DNA from: Sphingopyxis sp. L1A2A
Lineage (GTDB): Bacteria > Pseudomonadota > Alphaproteobacteria > Sphingomonadales > Sphingomonadaceae
Assembly: GCF_005502465.1 (NCBI RefSeq)
Contig: NZ_SCOT01000034.1
Location: 1 to 34,047, forward strand
Direction of reading: 5' to 3'
DNA length: 34,047 nucleotides
A model generated the notes under the pieces. The model was not told the DNA's origin, did no database searches, and saw nothing but the letters and a program-made list of their open reading frames with translations. Of the stretch, positions 1-7,655 are shown piece after piece. Positions within the stretch are counted from its first letter, which is position 1. Each line of letters begins with the position of its first letter. A program made the position numbers and the translations under genes.

Positions 1-1
1 G

Positions 2-388
2 CCCCCGCCCCCGCCGCCGCCGCCGGTCGTGCAGTGTGAGCCCGGGCCGTACATCGTGTACTTCGACTGGGATCAGTCGAACATCACGCCGGAAGCCGCT
101 TCGACGCTCGACAACGCGATCAGCGCCTACAACCGTGGTTGCACGGGTACGCAGGTCATGCTCGCCGGTCACGCTGACCGTTCGGGTTCGGCCACGTACA
201 ACGTCGGCCTGTCGGAACGCCGCAACACCGCGGTTCGCAGCTATCTGACCGCTCGCGGTATCTCGGATGGCTCGATCAGCGCGCAGGGCTTCGGCGAAAG
301 CCGCCCGGCCGTTGCCACCGCCGATGGCGTCCGCAACGACCAGAACCGTCGCGTGGAAATCACTTACGGTCCGAACTCGGGCATGTAA
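2..388 (+). CDS. OmpA-family protein, C-terminal domain (5' truncated)
   Basis: The open frame runs in from the window edge and ends at TAA 386-388. The first visible codons are a run of eight prolines, a linker typical between an outer-membrane barrel and the periplasmic domain. An OmpA-like peptidoglycan-binding domain follows: a strand with YFDWDQSNI, the central GHADRSG motif, the LSERR helix, the GFGESRP motif and a terminal NDQNRRVEI. In this family an Asp and an Arg of these motifs bind diaminopimelate of peptidoglycan. The protein therefore probably tethers outer membrane to cell wall. The N-terminal part lies outside the window, so whether it is a full OmpA barrel protein or a lipoprotein cannot be seen; the proline-rich linker favours the barrel form. 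A GTG at 29 is only an internal codon. A strong terminator follows. Confidence 0.9.
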   Translation, partial: PPPPPPPPVVQCEPGPYIVYFDWDQSNITPEAASTLDNAISAYNRGCTGTQVMLAGHADRSGSATYNVGLSERRNTAVRSYLTARGISDGSISAQGFGESRPAVATADGVRNDQNRRVEITYGPNSGM

Positions 389-426
389 GACCGGTTTCCG
401 CTCCCGACCGGGACTGGAACGAAAAG

Positions 427-458
427 AAGGGCGGTACCGCAAGGTGCCGCCCTTTCTT
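427..458 (+). terminator. Rho-independent terminator after the OmpA-family gene
   Basis: A 12-bp stem (427-438 with 443-454, one G-U pair) closes a GCAA tetraloop and runs into TTTCTT. It starts 38 bases after the OmpA stop. Stem plan and loop match the hairpins at 29929 and 33622. Confidence 0.85.
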
Positions 459-627
459 GTTGCGCGCGGCGCATGGCGATGGCTGGCCCCGTCCTTTTCA
501 TATTTCGCTTGCTCGTGGGTATTTATGATATACCATTACAATCAGGGTGCGAGATGGTCTTGGACCCTTGATGAGGGGTGGGTGCCCGTCCATCGCGGCG
601 CGGCCTGTCCCGACCGGGAGAGAGACG

Positions 628-1065
628 ATGCGCCAACGCCGCAGCATGTTTCATCGCAGCATTTTTCGCGCCGACCCCAATGGCGATCCCGACATCAACA
701 CCACGCCGCTGATCGACGTGATGCTGGTCATGCTGGTGATGTTCATCATCACCATCCCGCCGCCAACCCACAGCGTCGATGTGACCTTGCCCGCCGATGG
801 CGTCGGGATTCCGGTTGCGGACGAGAACCGGGTAACGATCGACACCGCCGACGTGATCCGCTGGAACAACGAGGCGGTCGATCTGGCCGAACTGGGTATG
901 CTGGTCAAACAGGCCGCCGACCGTCCCGAGCCGGCGGCAATCCTGCTCGAACCCGACGCGCGGGCGCGCTATCTGCGCGTCGATGAGGCGATCGGCGCGA
1001 TCCGGCGCAACGGCGGGTCGAAACTCGCTTTTCCCGGGATCCGGCAATATGCCGGGCTGATCTGA
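628..1065 (+). CDS. exbD: ExbD/TolR-type biopolymer transport protein
   Basis: The 145-aa product fits the ExbD/TolR family: a short cytoplasmic N-terminus, DINTTPLIDVMLVMLVMF with one membrane helix (about residues 29-43), then a periplasmic domain. Asp30 sits at the start of the helix where the family keeps its proton-carrying Asp. With ExbB or TolQ such proteins turn proton motive force into mechanical work on TonB or TolA. No exbB, tolQ or tonB is adjacent, so it is either an orphan subunit or pairs with partners encoded elsewhere. I chose ATG 628 because GGGAGAG precedes it by a few bases and the family N-terminus is short; the frame is open further upstream to 547. The downstream gene converges on it with 26 bp between stops. 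Confidence 0.85.
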   Translation: MRQRRSMFHRSIFRADPNGDPDINTTPLIDVMLVMLVMFIITIPPPTHSVDVTLPADGVGIPVADENRVTIDTADVIRWNNEAVDLAELGMLVKQAADRPEPAAILLEPDARARYLRVDEAIGAIRRNGGSKLAFPGIRQYAGLI

Positions 1066-1091
1066 ACCGACTGGGTTCGCGCGCGCCGCGG

Positions 1092-1628
1092 TTAAGCCGC
1101 GGGCGCGGTGCCGGGCCGAAGATAGGCCATCATATAGCTGACATAATCGGCCTTGCCGAGCGGGACGCCCATATGGCGCAGGATCGAATAGGCCGCGACA
1201 AGGTGGAAGTAGAATTGCGGCTGTGCCCAGTCGCGGACGTAGGTGCGCGCAGTCATGTCGAAGGTCATGCCGTTTGGCAGGTCGAAATCGACCGGGCGAT
1301 CGGGGTCGGCGTCGAGCGTGGCGGCATCGACGGTGTCGAGCCACGCGAGCGTCGCTGCGATTTGGGCCTGAAGGCCCGCGAAGTCGTCCGCGTCGTCGGT
1401 GAGTGCGGGGGCGCCGGTCGCGCCGAGGCGGGTCGGCGGCTGGATCGCCTGCAGGCAGGTGAAACGTACCTGCGATGCGAGCGGGAACATGTCGGGCGCG
1501 AGCCGCGCGACGATGAGCTGCAATTCGCCGACGCCATTGTCGGCGCCCCAGGCCAAGGCTTTGGCAAGCTGGCCCGACAGCGCGCGTAGGCCGTTCTGAT
1601 AGGCGGGAACGGTCAGGTCGTAGAGCAT
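1092..1628 (-). CDS. DUF1993 family protein
   Basis: The 178-aa protein matches my memory of the DUF1993 family: an N-terminus with LYDLTVPAYQNGLRAL, internal DADPDRPVDF and LPNGMTFDM, and a C-terminus with RDWAQPQFYFHLVAAY and ILRHMGVPLGKADY. The fold is expected to be a DinB-like four-helix bundle; no enzyme activity is established that I know of. It lies 29 bp behind the ABC exporter on the same strand and is probably co-transcribed. A GTG at 1634 would add two residues, but AAGGA lies almost against that GTG and at normal distance from ATG 1628, so I prefer 1628. Confidence 0.8.
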   Translation of the reverse strand: MLYDLTVPAYQNGLRALSGQLAKALAWGADNGVGELQLIVARLAPDMFPLASQVRFTCLQAIQPPTRLGATGAPALTDDADDFAGLQAQIAATLAWLDTVDAATLDADPDRPVDFDLPNGMTFDMTARTYVRDWAQPQFYFHLVAAYSILRHMGVPLGKADYVSYMMAYLRPGTAPAA

Positions 1629-1657
1629 CGTCACATCCTTTGGAGGGTAGGAACCGG

Positions 1658-3457
1658 TCAGGCGGGGGCGAGATTGTCCTGAAATTGCAGCCGCGCGAGG
1701 CGGGCGTAGAGGCCGTCGGCGGCGACCAGTTCGTCGTGCTTGCCCTCCTCGACAATGCGGCCGTCATCCATGACGATGATGCGGTCGGCGGCGCGCACCG
1801 TGGCGAGGCGGTGCGCGATGACGATCGTGGTGCGGTCGTGCATCAATGTTTCGAGCGCGTCCTGCACCAGCTTTTCGGATTCGGCGTCGAGCGCCGAGGT
1901 CGCTTCGTCGAGCAGTAGCAGCGGGGCGCGGCGGAGCAGGGCGCGGGCGATCGCGACGCGCTGGCGCTGACCACCCGACAAACGCGCACCACCCTCGCCC
2001 ATGAAGGTGTCGAGGCCTTGCGGCAGCTTGCGGAGGAACTCTTCGGCATTGGCGGCGCGCGCGGCGTCCCACAATTGTTCGTCGGTCGCGTCCCAATTGC
2101 CGTAACGCAGATTGTCGCGCGCCGAGGCGGCGAAGATCACCGTCTCCTGCGGCACCATCGCGATGCGGGTGCGGATGTCGGCGGGATCGGCCTCGACGAG
2201 CGGGACGCCATCGAGCAGGATTTGTCCCGCCTGCGGATCGTAGAAGCGCTCGGCGAGCTGGAACAAGGTCGATTTTCCCGCGCCCGATGGGCCGACGATC
2301 GCCACCGTCTCGCGCGGCGCGATCGCGAGCGAGAAGCCGTGCAGTGCCGGCGCGTCGGGACGGGTGGGATAATGGAATTCAACCTCGGCAAATTCGAGCG
2401 TGCCGATGGGCGGTTCGGGAAAGGCGCGCGGGTGGGCAGGCGGCGCAATGCTGGGTTCGGCGTTGAGCAGCTCGCTGAGCCGCTCGGCGGCGCCGGCCGC
2501 GCGCAGCAGGTCGCCATAGACCTCGGTCAGCGCGCCGAACGCGCCCGCCACCAATCCGCCGGTCAGGACGAAGGCGGCGATGGTGCCGCCGGTGATCGTT
2601 CCCGCCGCAACACCGGCGGCGCCGTACCACAGCAGCGTCGTAATCGCCCCGAACAGCAGGCCGATGACGATCGCGGTCATGATCGCGCGCAGGCGGATGC
2701 GGCGCTTTGCGGTCGCGAAATTGGCCTCGACCGCCGCGGTGAAGCGGATCGCCTCGCGCTCTTCCTGGCCGAACGCCTGGACGATCTTCATCGCCCCCAA
2801 TTGTTCGGAGGTGGTGGCGCCGATATCGGCGACGCGGTCCTGACTGGTGCGCGAGACATTCTGGAGCTTTCGGCCGAGCAGGACGATCGGCATGATGATG
2901 ACCGGGATGCCAAGCAAGATGCCGCCGGTCAGCTTGGGCGACAGCGAAAAGAGATAGGCGATGCCGCCAATTCCCATCACCGTGTTGCGCAGGGCGACCG
3001 ACACCGTCGTTCCGACGACTTGTTCGATAATCGTCGTATCCGACGTCATCCGCGAGGCGATTTCCGACGGGCGGTTTTCCTCGAAGAAGCCGGGCGCCAG
3101 GCGCAGCAGGTTGCGCTGCACCGCCTGACGGATGTCGGCGACGGTGCGTTCACCCAGCCAGCTGACGAAATAGAAGCGCAGCGCGGTGGCGAGTGCGAGG
3201 AGAATGACGATGACGTAGAACAGCCGGAAATGGGGGGCGACGTCGCCGCCGCCGGCCACGAAACCGCTGTCGATCATTTCCTTGAACTGCCAGGGAATCG
3301 CCAGCGTCGCGAGCGCAGCAACGCCGAGCGCGATCGCGGCAATCGCCAGTTGCAGCGGATAGGCGCTGGCATAATGCCAGATCATGCGCAGGCTACCGAG
3401 CTTGCGGCGGGGTTCGGTGGAGGCTTTCGCGGCGGAAAGATCGGGGGTGCTGGCCAT
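1658..3457 (-). CDS. MsbA-like ABC exporter (fused permease and ATPase)
   Basis: The 599-aa half-transporter has a six-helix exporter domain (about residues 30-320) and an ATPase domain (about 350-590). All nucleotide-binding motifs are present: Walker A GPSGAGKST at 389-397, signature LSGGQ at 493-497, Walker B LLLLDEATSALD at about 513-524, and the switch His in IVIAHR (His549). The sequence fits the alphaproteobacterial MsbA-related group; a dimer would flip a lipid or hydrophobic substrate across the inner membrane, but the substrate cannot be read from sequence. The frame is open to 3601, yet the upstream residues do not look like a family N-terminus, so I use ATG 3457 (MASTPDLSAA). It is divergent from phaZ, and a DUF1993 gene follows 29 bp downstream. 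Confidence 0.9.
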   Translation of the reverse strand: MASTPDLSAAKASTEPRRKLGSLRMIWHYASAYPLQLAIAAIALGVAALATLAIPWQFKEMIDSGFVAGGGDVAPHFRLFYVIVILLALATALRFYFVSWLGERTVADIRQAVQRNLLRLAPGFFEENRPSEIASRMTSDTTIIEQVVGTTVSVALRNTVMGIGGIAYLFSLSPKLTGGILLGIPVIIMPIVLLGRKLQNVSRTSQDRVADIGATTSEQLGAMKIVQAFGQEEREAIRFTAAVEANFATAKRRIRLRAIMTAIVIGLLFGAITTLLWYGAAGVAAGTITGGTIAAFVLTGGLVAGAFGALTEVYGDLLRAAGAAERLSELLNAEPSIAPPAHPRAFPEPPIGTLEFAEVEFHYPTRPDAPALHGFSLAIAPRETVAIVGPSGAGKSTLFQLAERFYDPQAGQILLDGVPLVEADPADIRTRIAMVPQETVIFAASARDNLRYGNWDATDEQLWDAARAANAEEFLRKLPQGLDTFMGEGGARLSGGQRQRVAIARALLRRAPLLLLDEATSALDAESEKLVQDALETLMHDRTTIVIAHRLATVRAADRIIVMDDGRIVEEGKHDELVAADGLYARLARLQFQDNLAPA

Positions 3458-3512
3458 CGCATCGGCCCTAGCAGCGGCGATGGCCGCGCTCAACGGCGCA
3501 GAATGACCCCTT

Positions 3513-3531
3513 GCTTCAAGCGCTTTGAAGC
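3513..3531. promoter_or_regulatory. Inverted repeat in the exporter/phaZ divergent region
   Basis: GCTTCAA (3513-3519) and TTGAAGC (3525-3531) form a perfect 7-bp inverted repeat with a 5-bp centre. It lies in the 222-bp region between two divergent genes, a usual place for an operator. No bound regulator is known to me; function is inferred from position only. Confidence 0.35.
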
Positions 3532-3679
3532 CATGCTGCATGCCGGACAATGCGGAAACGGAACAAAGATCCCCGTCAAAACCGATTATGATGCATTGCA
3601 CAATGAGACGGAAGGCCTAGACTGACCCCAATGAACGGGCGCCCGAAGAGCGCCGGGGCTTGCCAAGGAATCATCGAAT

Positions 3680-4900
3680 ATGCTGTATCACGCCTTTGAA
3701 ATGCAAAAGAGCTGGCTGGCGGGCGCGAGTGCGCTGGCGACCGCGGGGGCGCAGGTGATGCAGCACCCGGCGAACCCGCTCGGCTATTTCGGCGGCAGTC
3801 CGCAATTCGCGTCGGCGCTGGAAGTGTTCGCGCACGCCGCTGCGCCGCGCGGCAAGCCGGGGTTCGAGCTGTACGAAACCGTCGTCGATGGCGAAACGGT
3901 TCGTGTGACCGAAGCGATTGAGGCGCGTAAACCGTTCGGCCAGCTCAAGCATTTCAAGCACAAGGGTGCGAAAGACGCGCCGAAACTGCTGATCGTCGCG
4001 CCGATGTCGGGCCATTATGCCACGTTGCTGCGCGGTACGGTCGAGCGGATGCTGCCCGGGCATGACGTGTGGATCACCGACTGGCGCGACGCGCGCAACG
4101 TGCCGCTGGAAGCGGGGAAATTCGACCTCGACGACTATATCGATTATCTGATCGGCTGGATGGAGCATATCGGCCCCGGCGCGCATATGCTGGCGGTGTG
4201 TCAGCCGTCGGTTCCGGCGCTCGCCGCGGCGGCGATCATGGCCGCCGACAAGAATAAGGCCCGGCCCAAGACGCTGACCATGATGGGCGGCCCGATCGAC
4301 ACGCGCAAGGCGCCGACCGCCGTGAACCAGCATGCGATGACGCGGCCGCACGCGTGGTTCCAGGAAAATGTCATCGCGACGGTGCCGGCCTATTATCCGG
4401 GCGCCGGCCGCCGCGTCTATCCGGGGTTTCTGCAGCTCGCCGGCTTCATGTCGATGAACCTGGGCAACCACATGATGAGCCACTGGTCGATGTTCAAACA
4501 TCTGGTCGACGGCGACGGCGAGGAAGCCGACAAGACCAAGGAATTTTACGACGAATATCGCTCGGTATGCGACATGACCGCCGAATTCTATCTGCAGACG
4601 GTCGATCTGGTGTTCCAGCGCCACGCGCTGCCGAAGGGCGAAATGCTGCACCGCGGCAAACCGGTCGACCTGAATGCGATCGAGGATATTGCGCTGCTGG
4701 CGATCGAGGGCGAGCGCGACGATATTTCGGGGATCGGCCAGACCAAGGCGGCGCTGACGCTGACCAAATCGCTGCCGACCGAGAAGAAGAAATATCTGAT
4801 GGCGAAGACCGTCGGCCATTACGGCATCTTCAACGGCCGCAAATGGCGCGAGGATATTGCGCCGATGGTCGAGGGGTGGATCCGCAGCAACGGCGGGTGA
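3680..4900 (+). CDS. phaZ: Intracellular polyhydroxybutyrate depolymerase
   Basis: The 406-aa product is a full-length intracellular PHB depolymerase of the Ralstonia PhaZa1 type, an alpha/beta hydrolase that mobilises amorphous storage PHB in cytoplasmic granules. The nucleophile is cysteine, not serine: Cys174 in the box AVCQPSVPAL, as in PhaZa1. The other triad residues are probably Asp347 or Asp348 (EGERDDISG) and His380 (TVGHYGIF). There is no signal peptide, which agrees with an intracellular enzyme. AAGGAA lies 9 bases before ATG 3680. It is followed by a nested palindrome at 4923. No PHA synthase or phasin gene is in the window. Confidence 0.93.
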   Translation: MLYHAFEMQKSWLAGASALATAGAQVMQHPANPLGYFGGSPQFASALEVFAHAAAPRGKPGFELYETVVDGETVRVTEAIEARKPFGQLKHFKHKGAKDAPKLLIVAPMSGHYATLLRGTVERMLPGHDVWITDWRDARNVPLEAGKFDLDDYIDYLIGWMEHIGPGAHMLAVCQPSVPALAAAAIMAADKNKARPKTLTMMGGPIDTRKAPTAVNQHAMTRPHAWFQENVIATVPAYYPGAGRRVYPGFLQLAGFMSMNLGNHMMSHWSMFKHLVDGDGEEADKTKEFYDEYRSVCDMTAEFYLQTVDLVFQRHALPKGEMLHRGKPVDLNAIEDIALLAIEGERDDISGIGQTKAALTLTKSLPTEKKKYLMAKTVGHYGIFNGRKWREDIAPMVEGWIRSNGG

Positions 4901-4922
4901 GGGTCGGTTACAGACCTATAAT

Positions 4923-5017
4923 TTCGTCATCCCGGACTTGATCCGGGATCCATCAGCGCTCTCAACATAGTGCGGCGCAAGGGGTCGTGGACCCCGGATC
5001 AAGTCCGGGGTGACGAA
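4923..5017. repeat. Nested palindromic intergenic repeat, family A, copy 1
   Basis: A 95-bp element whose outer 30 bases on each side are inverted copies with 2 mismatches. Each arm itself holds the hairpin CCCGGA-CTTGA-TCCGGG. A second 95-bp copy lies at 8828-8922 with about 5 differences, all in the middle. It sits between the convergent phaZ and YkvA-like genes. I recall similar sequences as common in sphingomonad intergenic regions. Confidence 0.85.
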
Positions 5018-5077
5018 GAAGAATAGCCGTTTTCATGACACAAAACCGACGTTTCCTGCCTCTTTGACGTGCCAGAC

Positions 5078-5473
5078 TCAATGCATCGGCGACGTCCGCA
5101 CCGCCCAATAGACCAGATAGAGCAATCCTGCCCACAGCAGCAGGATGACCGCCAGCCCGCTGCGGCTCGACGGGCGTTCGCTGGCGGCTTCGGCGGCGGC
5201 ATGGAGTTCGCTCCATAGCGGACCGGGGATCAGACGGCGCACCGCCCATAAGCCCAGCGGGACGACGATCAGGTCGTCGAGCCAGCCCAATATCGGAATG
5301 AAATCTGGGATCAGGTCGATCGGCGACAGTGCATAGGCCGCGACCGCGATTGCCAGGAACCGCGCGAGCGTCGGCACGCGCGGGTCGCGCGCGGCGAGCC
5401 ACGCGGCGTGCGCCTCGACTGCGAGGCGGTGGCCGAGGTCGCCGATGCGTTCGGAAAGGGATTTGCCGGTCAT
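5078..5473 (-). CDS. YkvA-type membrane protein (DUF1232)
   Basis: The 131-aa protein has the DUF1232 core: YALSPIDLIPDFIPILGWLDD at about residues 47-67, flanked by hydrophobic segments, and a final membrane helix (about 106-125, LAVILLLWAGLLYLVYWAV). Function of this family is unknown; it is an integral membrane protein with a characteristic SPIDLIPD loop. ATG 5473 is only 24 bp from the divergent start of the epimerase gene at 5498, so each promoter must lie mostly inside the other gene or the two share a very compact control region. The reading frame ends near the palindromic repeat at 4923-5017. Confidence 0.85.
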   Translation of the reverse strand: MTGKSLSERIGDLGHRLAVEAHAAWLAARDPRVPTLARFLAIAVAAYALSPIDLIPDFIPILGWLDDLIVVPLGLWAVRRLIPGPLWSELHAAAEAASERPSSRSGLAVILLLWAGLLYLVYWAVRTSPMH

Positions 5474-5497
5474 CGCGATCTACCCTAGCCTTCCTGC

Positions 5498-6490
5498 ATG
5501 GCTATCCAACTGAAAAGCGCGCGCGTTGAGCGTTGGGCGGTCGCGGGATCGTTCGTGATCGCGCGCGGCGCCAAGACGTTCGTCGATGTGGTTGTCGCCG
5601 AAGTCGAAGGTGAGAGCGCAATCGGGCGCGGCGAGGGTACGCCCGTCTATTATTTGGGCGAGGACGCCGCCGGATGCCGCGACCAGATTTTGCACGCGGC
5701 GCCGCATATCGCCGACATGGACGCGGCGACCGCCCGCGCCGCGGTGCAGGACTTGATGGCGCCCGGCGCCGCGCGCAACGCGCTCGACTGCGCGCTGTGG
5801 GATCTGGAGGCGAAGCAGCGCGGGCTGCGGCTGTGGCAGCTGGCGGGCTGCGACGGGGCGCCGACGGCGCGGGTCACCGCCTTCACCATCTCGCTGGGGG
5901 CGCCGGGGGCAATGGCCGAACAGGCCGCGACCGCCGAGGCCGACGGGTATCGCCTGCTTAAGATCAAGCTGACCGGCGACGATGACCGCCTGCGGGTGGC
6001 GGCGGTGCGCACGGGCGCGCCCGAGGCGCGGCTGATCGTCGATGCCAATGAAAGCTGGGGGCAGCTCGATATCTTGGCCGAGGCCGAGGCGCTTGCCGAT
6101 TTCGGCGTCGAGATGATCGAGCAGCCGGTGGCGGTCGGCGCCGATGCGCTGCTCGATCCGATTTACGCGCCGATTCCTTTCGTTGCCGACGAAAGCTGTC
6201 AGACCGCGGCGGATGTCGCGCGGATCGGGGCTTTTTACGATGGGGTGAACATCAAGCTCGACAAGGCAGGCGGGCTGACCGAGGCGCTGCGCATCGCCGA
6301 CGCCGCCGATGCCGCGGGATTATCGATCATGGTCGGGTGCATGTTGTCGACCAGTCTGGCGATCGCGCCGGCGTTCGTGTTGGCGCAGCGGGCGCGGTGG
6401 GTCGATCTGGACGGCCCCGCGCTGCTGGCGCGGGACCGTGAGCCAGGTTTCGAGTTTCGCGAAGGGCGGATCGGACCGCCGGTGGGGTGA
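5498..6490 (+). CDS. dgcA: Dipeptide epimerase / N-acylamino acid racemase-like (enolase superfamily)
   Basis: The 330-aa protein is a muconate-lactonizing-type enolase superfamily member. The base motif KxK is Lys155-x-Lys157, metal ligands are Asp182 (VDANES), Glu208 (MIEQPV) and Asp231 (VADES), and the opposite-face lysine is in NIKLDKAGG (Lys253). The C-terminal motif WVDLDGP holds Asp303-x-Asp305, the DxD pair that binds the substrate ammonium group in L-Ala-D/L-Glu epimerases. That favours a dipeptide or N-acyl-Glu substrate, possibly from murein recycling; alphaproteobacterial relatives are often named DgcA. The usual DgcA partner gene dgcN is not adjacent, so the exact substrate is open. 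There is no strong ribosome site before ATG 5498, but the N-terminus aligns with the family here. The gene ends 3 bp before a palindromic repeat. Confidence 0.82.
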   Translation: MAIQLKSARVERWAVAGSFVIARGAKTFVDVVVAEVEGESAIGRGEGTPVYYLGEDAAGCRDQILHAAPHIADMDAATARAAVQDLMAPGAARNALDCALWDLEAKQRGLRLWQLAGCDGAPTARVTAFTISLGAPGAMAEQAATAEADGYRLLKIKLTGDDDRLRVAAVRTGAPEARLIVDANESWGQLDILAEAEALADFGVEMIEQPVAVGADALLDPIYAPIPFVADESCQTAADVARIGAFYDGVNIKLDKAGGLTEALRIADAADAAGLSIMVGCMLSTSLAIAPAFVLAQRARWVDLDGPALLARDREPGFEFREGRIGPPVG

Positions 6491-6493
6491 TAG

Positions 6494-6630
6494 ATCCTCC
6501 CTGTCGCGCAGCGATGGGGAGGGGGACCGTTCGCGAAGCGAATGGTGGAGGGGCGGCAACGTTGGCGCCCATGCCCCTCCGTCAGCGCTTCGCGCTGCCC
6601 ACCTCCCCATGGCTTCGCCACAGGGAGGAT
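6494..6630. repeat. Palindromic intergenic repeat, family C, copy 1
   Basis: A 137-bp element bounded by ATCCTCCCTGT and ACAGGGAGGAT. Its outer 27-bp units (CCTCCC...GGGGAGG) are near-perfect inverted copies, and the middle contains further GGAGGGGC/GCCCCTCC arms. It fills the gap between the convergent epimerase and PNPOx-like genes. A second copy of 136 bp is at 19042-19177. Confidence 0.85.
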
Positions 6631-6635
6631 ATCTC

Positions 6636-7100
6636 CTAAAGCGCCACCTCCGCATGCTGGCCGAGTTCGCCTTCCTTCATCGTCATGCCGGTCATCAGCT
6701 TGAAGATGCCCTTGATACCCGGATCGGCGGTCCAGATTTCGGCGTTGTCCAGATCGAAGCGGAGGAGGACCAGCTTGGGGTCGTCCTTGCCGTCTTCATA
6801 CCAGGCCGCGATACCGTTGTTCCACAGCCTGTCGAGCACCGCGCGGTCGCTTTCGTGGACCAGCGTCCCCGAAATGCAAGCGAACAGGTCGTGCCCTTTC
6901 GACGCGAATTGCGCCATCGCCGGGCCACCGCCAGCTAGGCGGTTGTCGGTCGAGGTGAAGAACCAGAAAGCACTGTTGGCGTCCTTGTCGAGCTGAGCAT
7001 TCATCGGGATATGATGTTCGCGCTCGCCAGTGGCGCCGATCATGATATAGGGGCTGTCGGCCAGCGCCTTCCAGAATTGCTGTTTGATGTCGTCGCTCAT
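6636..7100 (-). CDS. Pyridoxamine 5'-phosphate oxidase-like / general stress protein 26 family
   Basis: The 154-aa protein fits the flavin-binding split-barrel group related to general stress protein 26: an N-terminal helix, IMIGATG strand, AFWFFTSTDNRLA, then HDLFACISGTLVHESDR, and the DPKLVLLRFDLDNAEIW strand. Members bind FMN, F420 or a similar cofactor; the reaction here is unknown. AAGGAG lies about 9 bases before ATG 7100. It follows the VOC gene by 15 bp on the same strand, so both are very likely one transcript, divergent from soxR. That context suggests a part in redox or electrophile stress, which is inference. Confidence 0.82.
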   Translation of the reverse strand: MSDDIKQQFWKALADSPYIMIGATGEREHHIPMNAQLDKDANSAFWFFTSTDNRLAGGGPAMAQFASKGHDLFACISGTLVHESDRAVLDRLWNNGIAAWYEDGKDDPKLVLLRFDLDNAEIWTADPGIKGIFKLMTGMTMKEGELGQHAEVAL

Positions 7101-7115
7101 GCGCGAGGCTCCTTC

Positions 7116-7577
7116 TTATTTCAGAATAAGATGGAAACGCGACAGCCGCTCGTATGTTGCGTCACTGGGCATGGTTTTCGGTTCGGCATAGCTGAACACT
7201 TCATATTCGATGCCGTCGTGGTCGAGGAAATAGAAGCGACGGCCCGGCGGGTGATCGTCATGGTTGAACGTGGCGAGGCCGGCAGCTTTGACCCGCGCCT
7301 CGATCGTGGCGAGATCATCGACCTGAATCCCGACATGGTTGAGCGGCGCGCCCTGGGGGTAGCGGTCGCCCGCATATTTGCCGTCGGGTCCGCTATAGAC
7401 CGCGAGGTAGGAGTGATCGCTGCCGACATGGATTGCGGTGCCGCCGTCGCGGGCGCCGCCCCGCCACCGCTCGTGCCAGCCAAAGATCCCGGATATCAGC
7501 CCGGCGGTCCGCTCGGCGTCGCTCACGGTGAGATTCACATGTTCGATAAAGGGGTGCGTCACTTGGGGTTGCTCCAT
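7116..7577 (-). CDS. VOC family (glyoxalase-like) protein
   Basis: The 153-aa protein has two beta-alpha-beta-beta-beta units of the vicinal oxygen chelate fold. Candidate metal ligands are the His of FIEHVNLTV, the His of LNHVGIQV and the Glu of IEYEVFSY. Substrates of this superfamily range from methylglyoxal-glutathione to antibiotics and diols, and the sequence does not decide. It opens a two-gene unit with the PNPOx-like gene and is divergent from soxR, so it is a plausible SoxR target. On its strand a TTGACA hexamer (7622-7627) lies 45 bases before ATG 7577, a candidate -35 element. Confidence 0.82.
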   Translation of the reverse strand: MEQPQVTHPFIEHVNLTVSDAERTAGLISGIFGWHERWRGGARDGGTAIHVGSDHSYLAVYSGPDGKYAGDRYPQGAPLNHVGIQVDDLATIEARVKAAGLATFNHDDHPPGRRFYFLDHDGIEYEVFSYAEPKTMPSDATYERLSRFHLILK

Positions 7578-7621
7578 GATTCGGGTTGACGCCGCGTTTT
7601 TGCAAGCTCAAGTCAGGTTTA

Positions 7622-7627
7622 TGTCAA
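7622..7627 (-). promoter_or_regulatory. Candidate -35 element for the VOC/PNPOx unit
   Basis: TTGACA is a perfect -35 hexamer on the minus strand upstream of the VOC gene. Two CTTGA motifs, one overlapping the hexamer and one about 11 bases downstream, are direct rather than inverted copies. No good -10 hexamer stands at 17-19 bp, as is common in MerR/SoxR-controlled promoters, so this is tentative. Confidence 0.3.
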
Positions 7628-7655
7628 GAGAAATGTCGAGTTGATCATCAAGCCG

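Noticed and set aside
1066..1110. GC-rich hairpin between exbD and DUF1993 stops as a terminator
   Set aside because: The arms pair only with a bulge, include a stop codon and have no T run on either strand.
2018..3625. Long plus-strand frame opposite the ABC exporter
   Set aside because: It mirrors a gene with all ABC motifs; its translation is Arg/Asp/Gly-rich with no family pattern, a normal artefact of GC-rich antisense frames.
7578..7655. Sox box upstream of the VOC gene
   Set aside because: CTCAAG/CTTGA motifs are present but only as direct copies; no inverted CTCAAG-N4-CTTGAG arrangement is seen.
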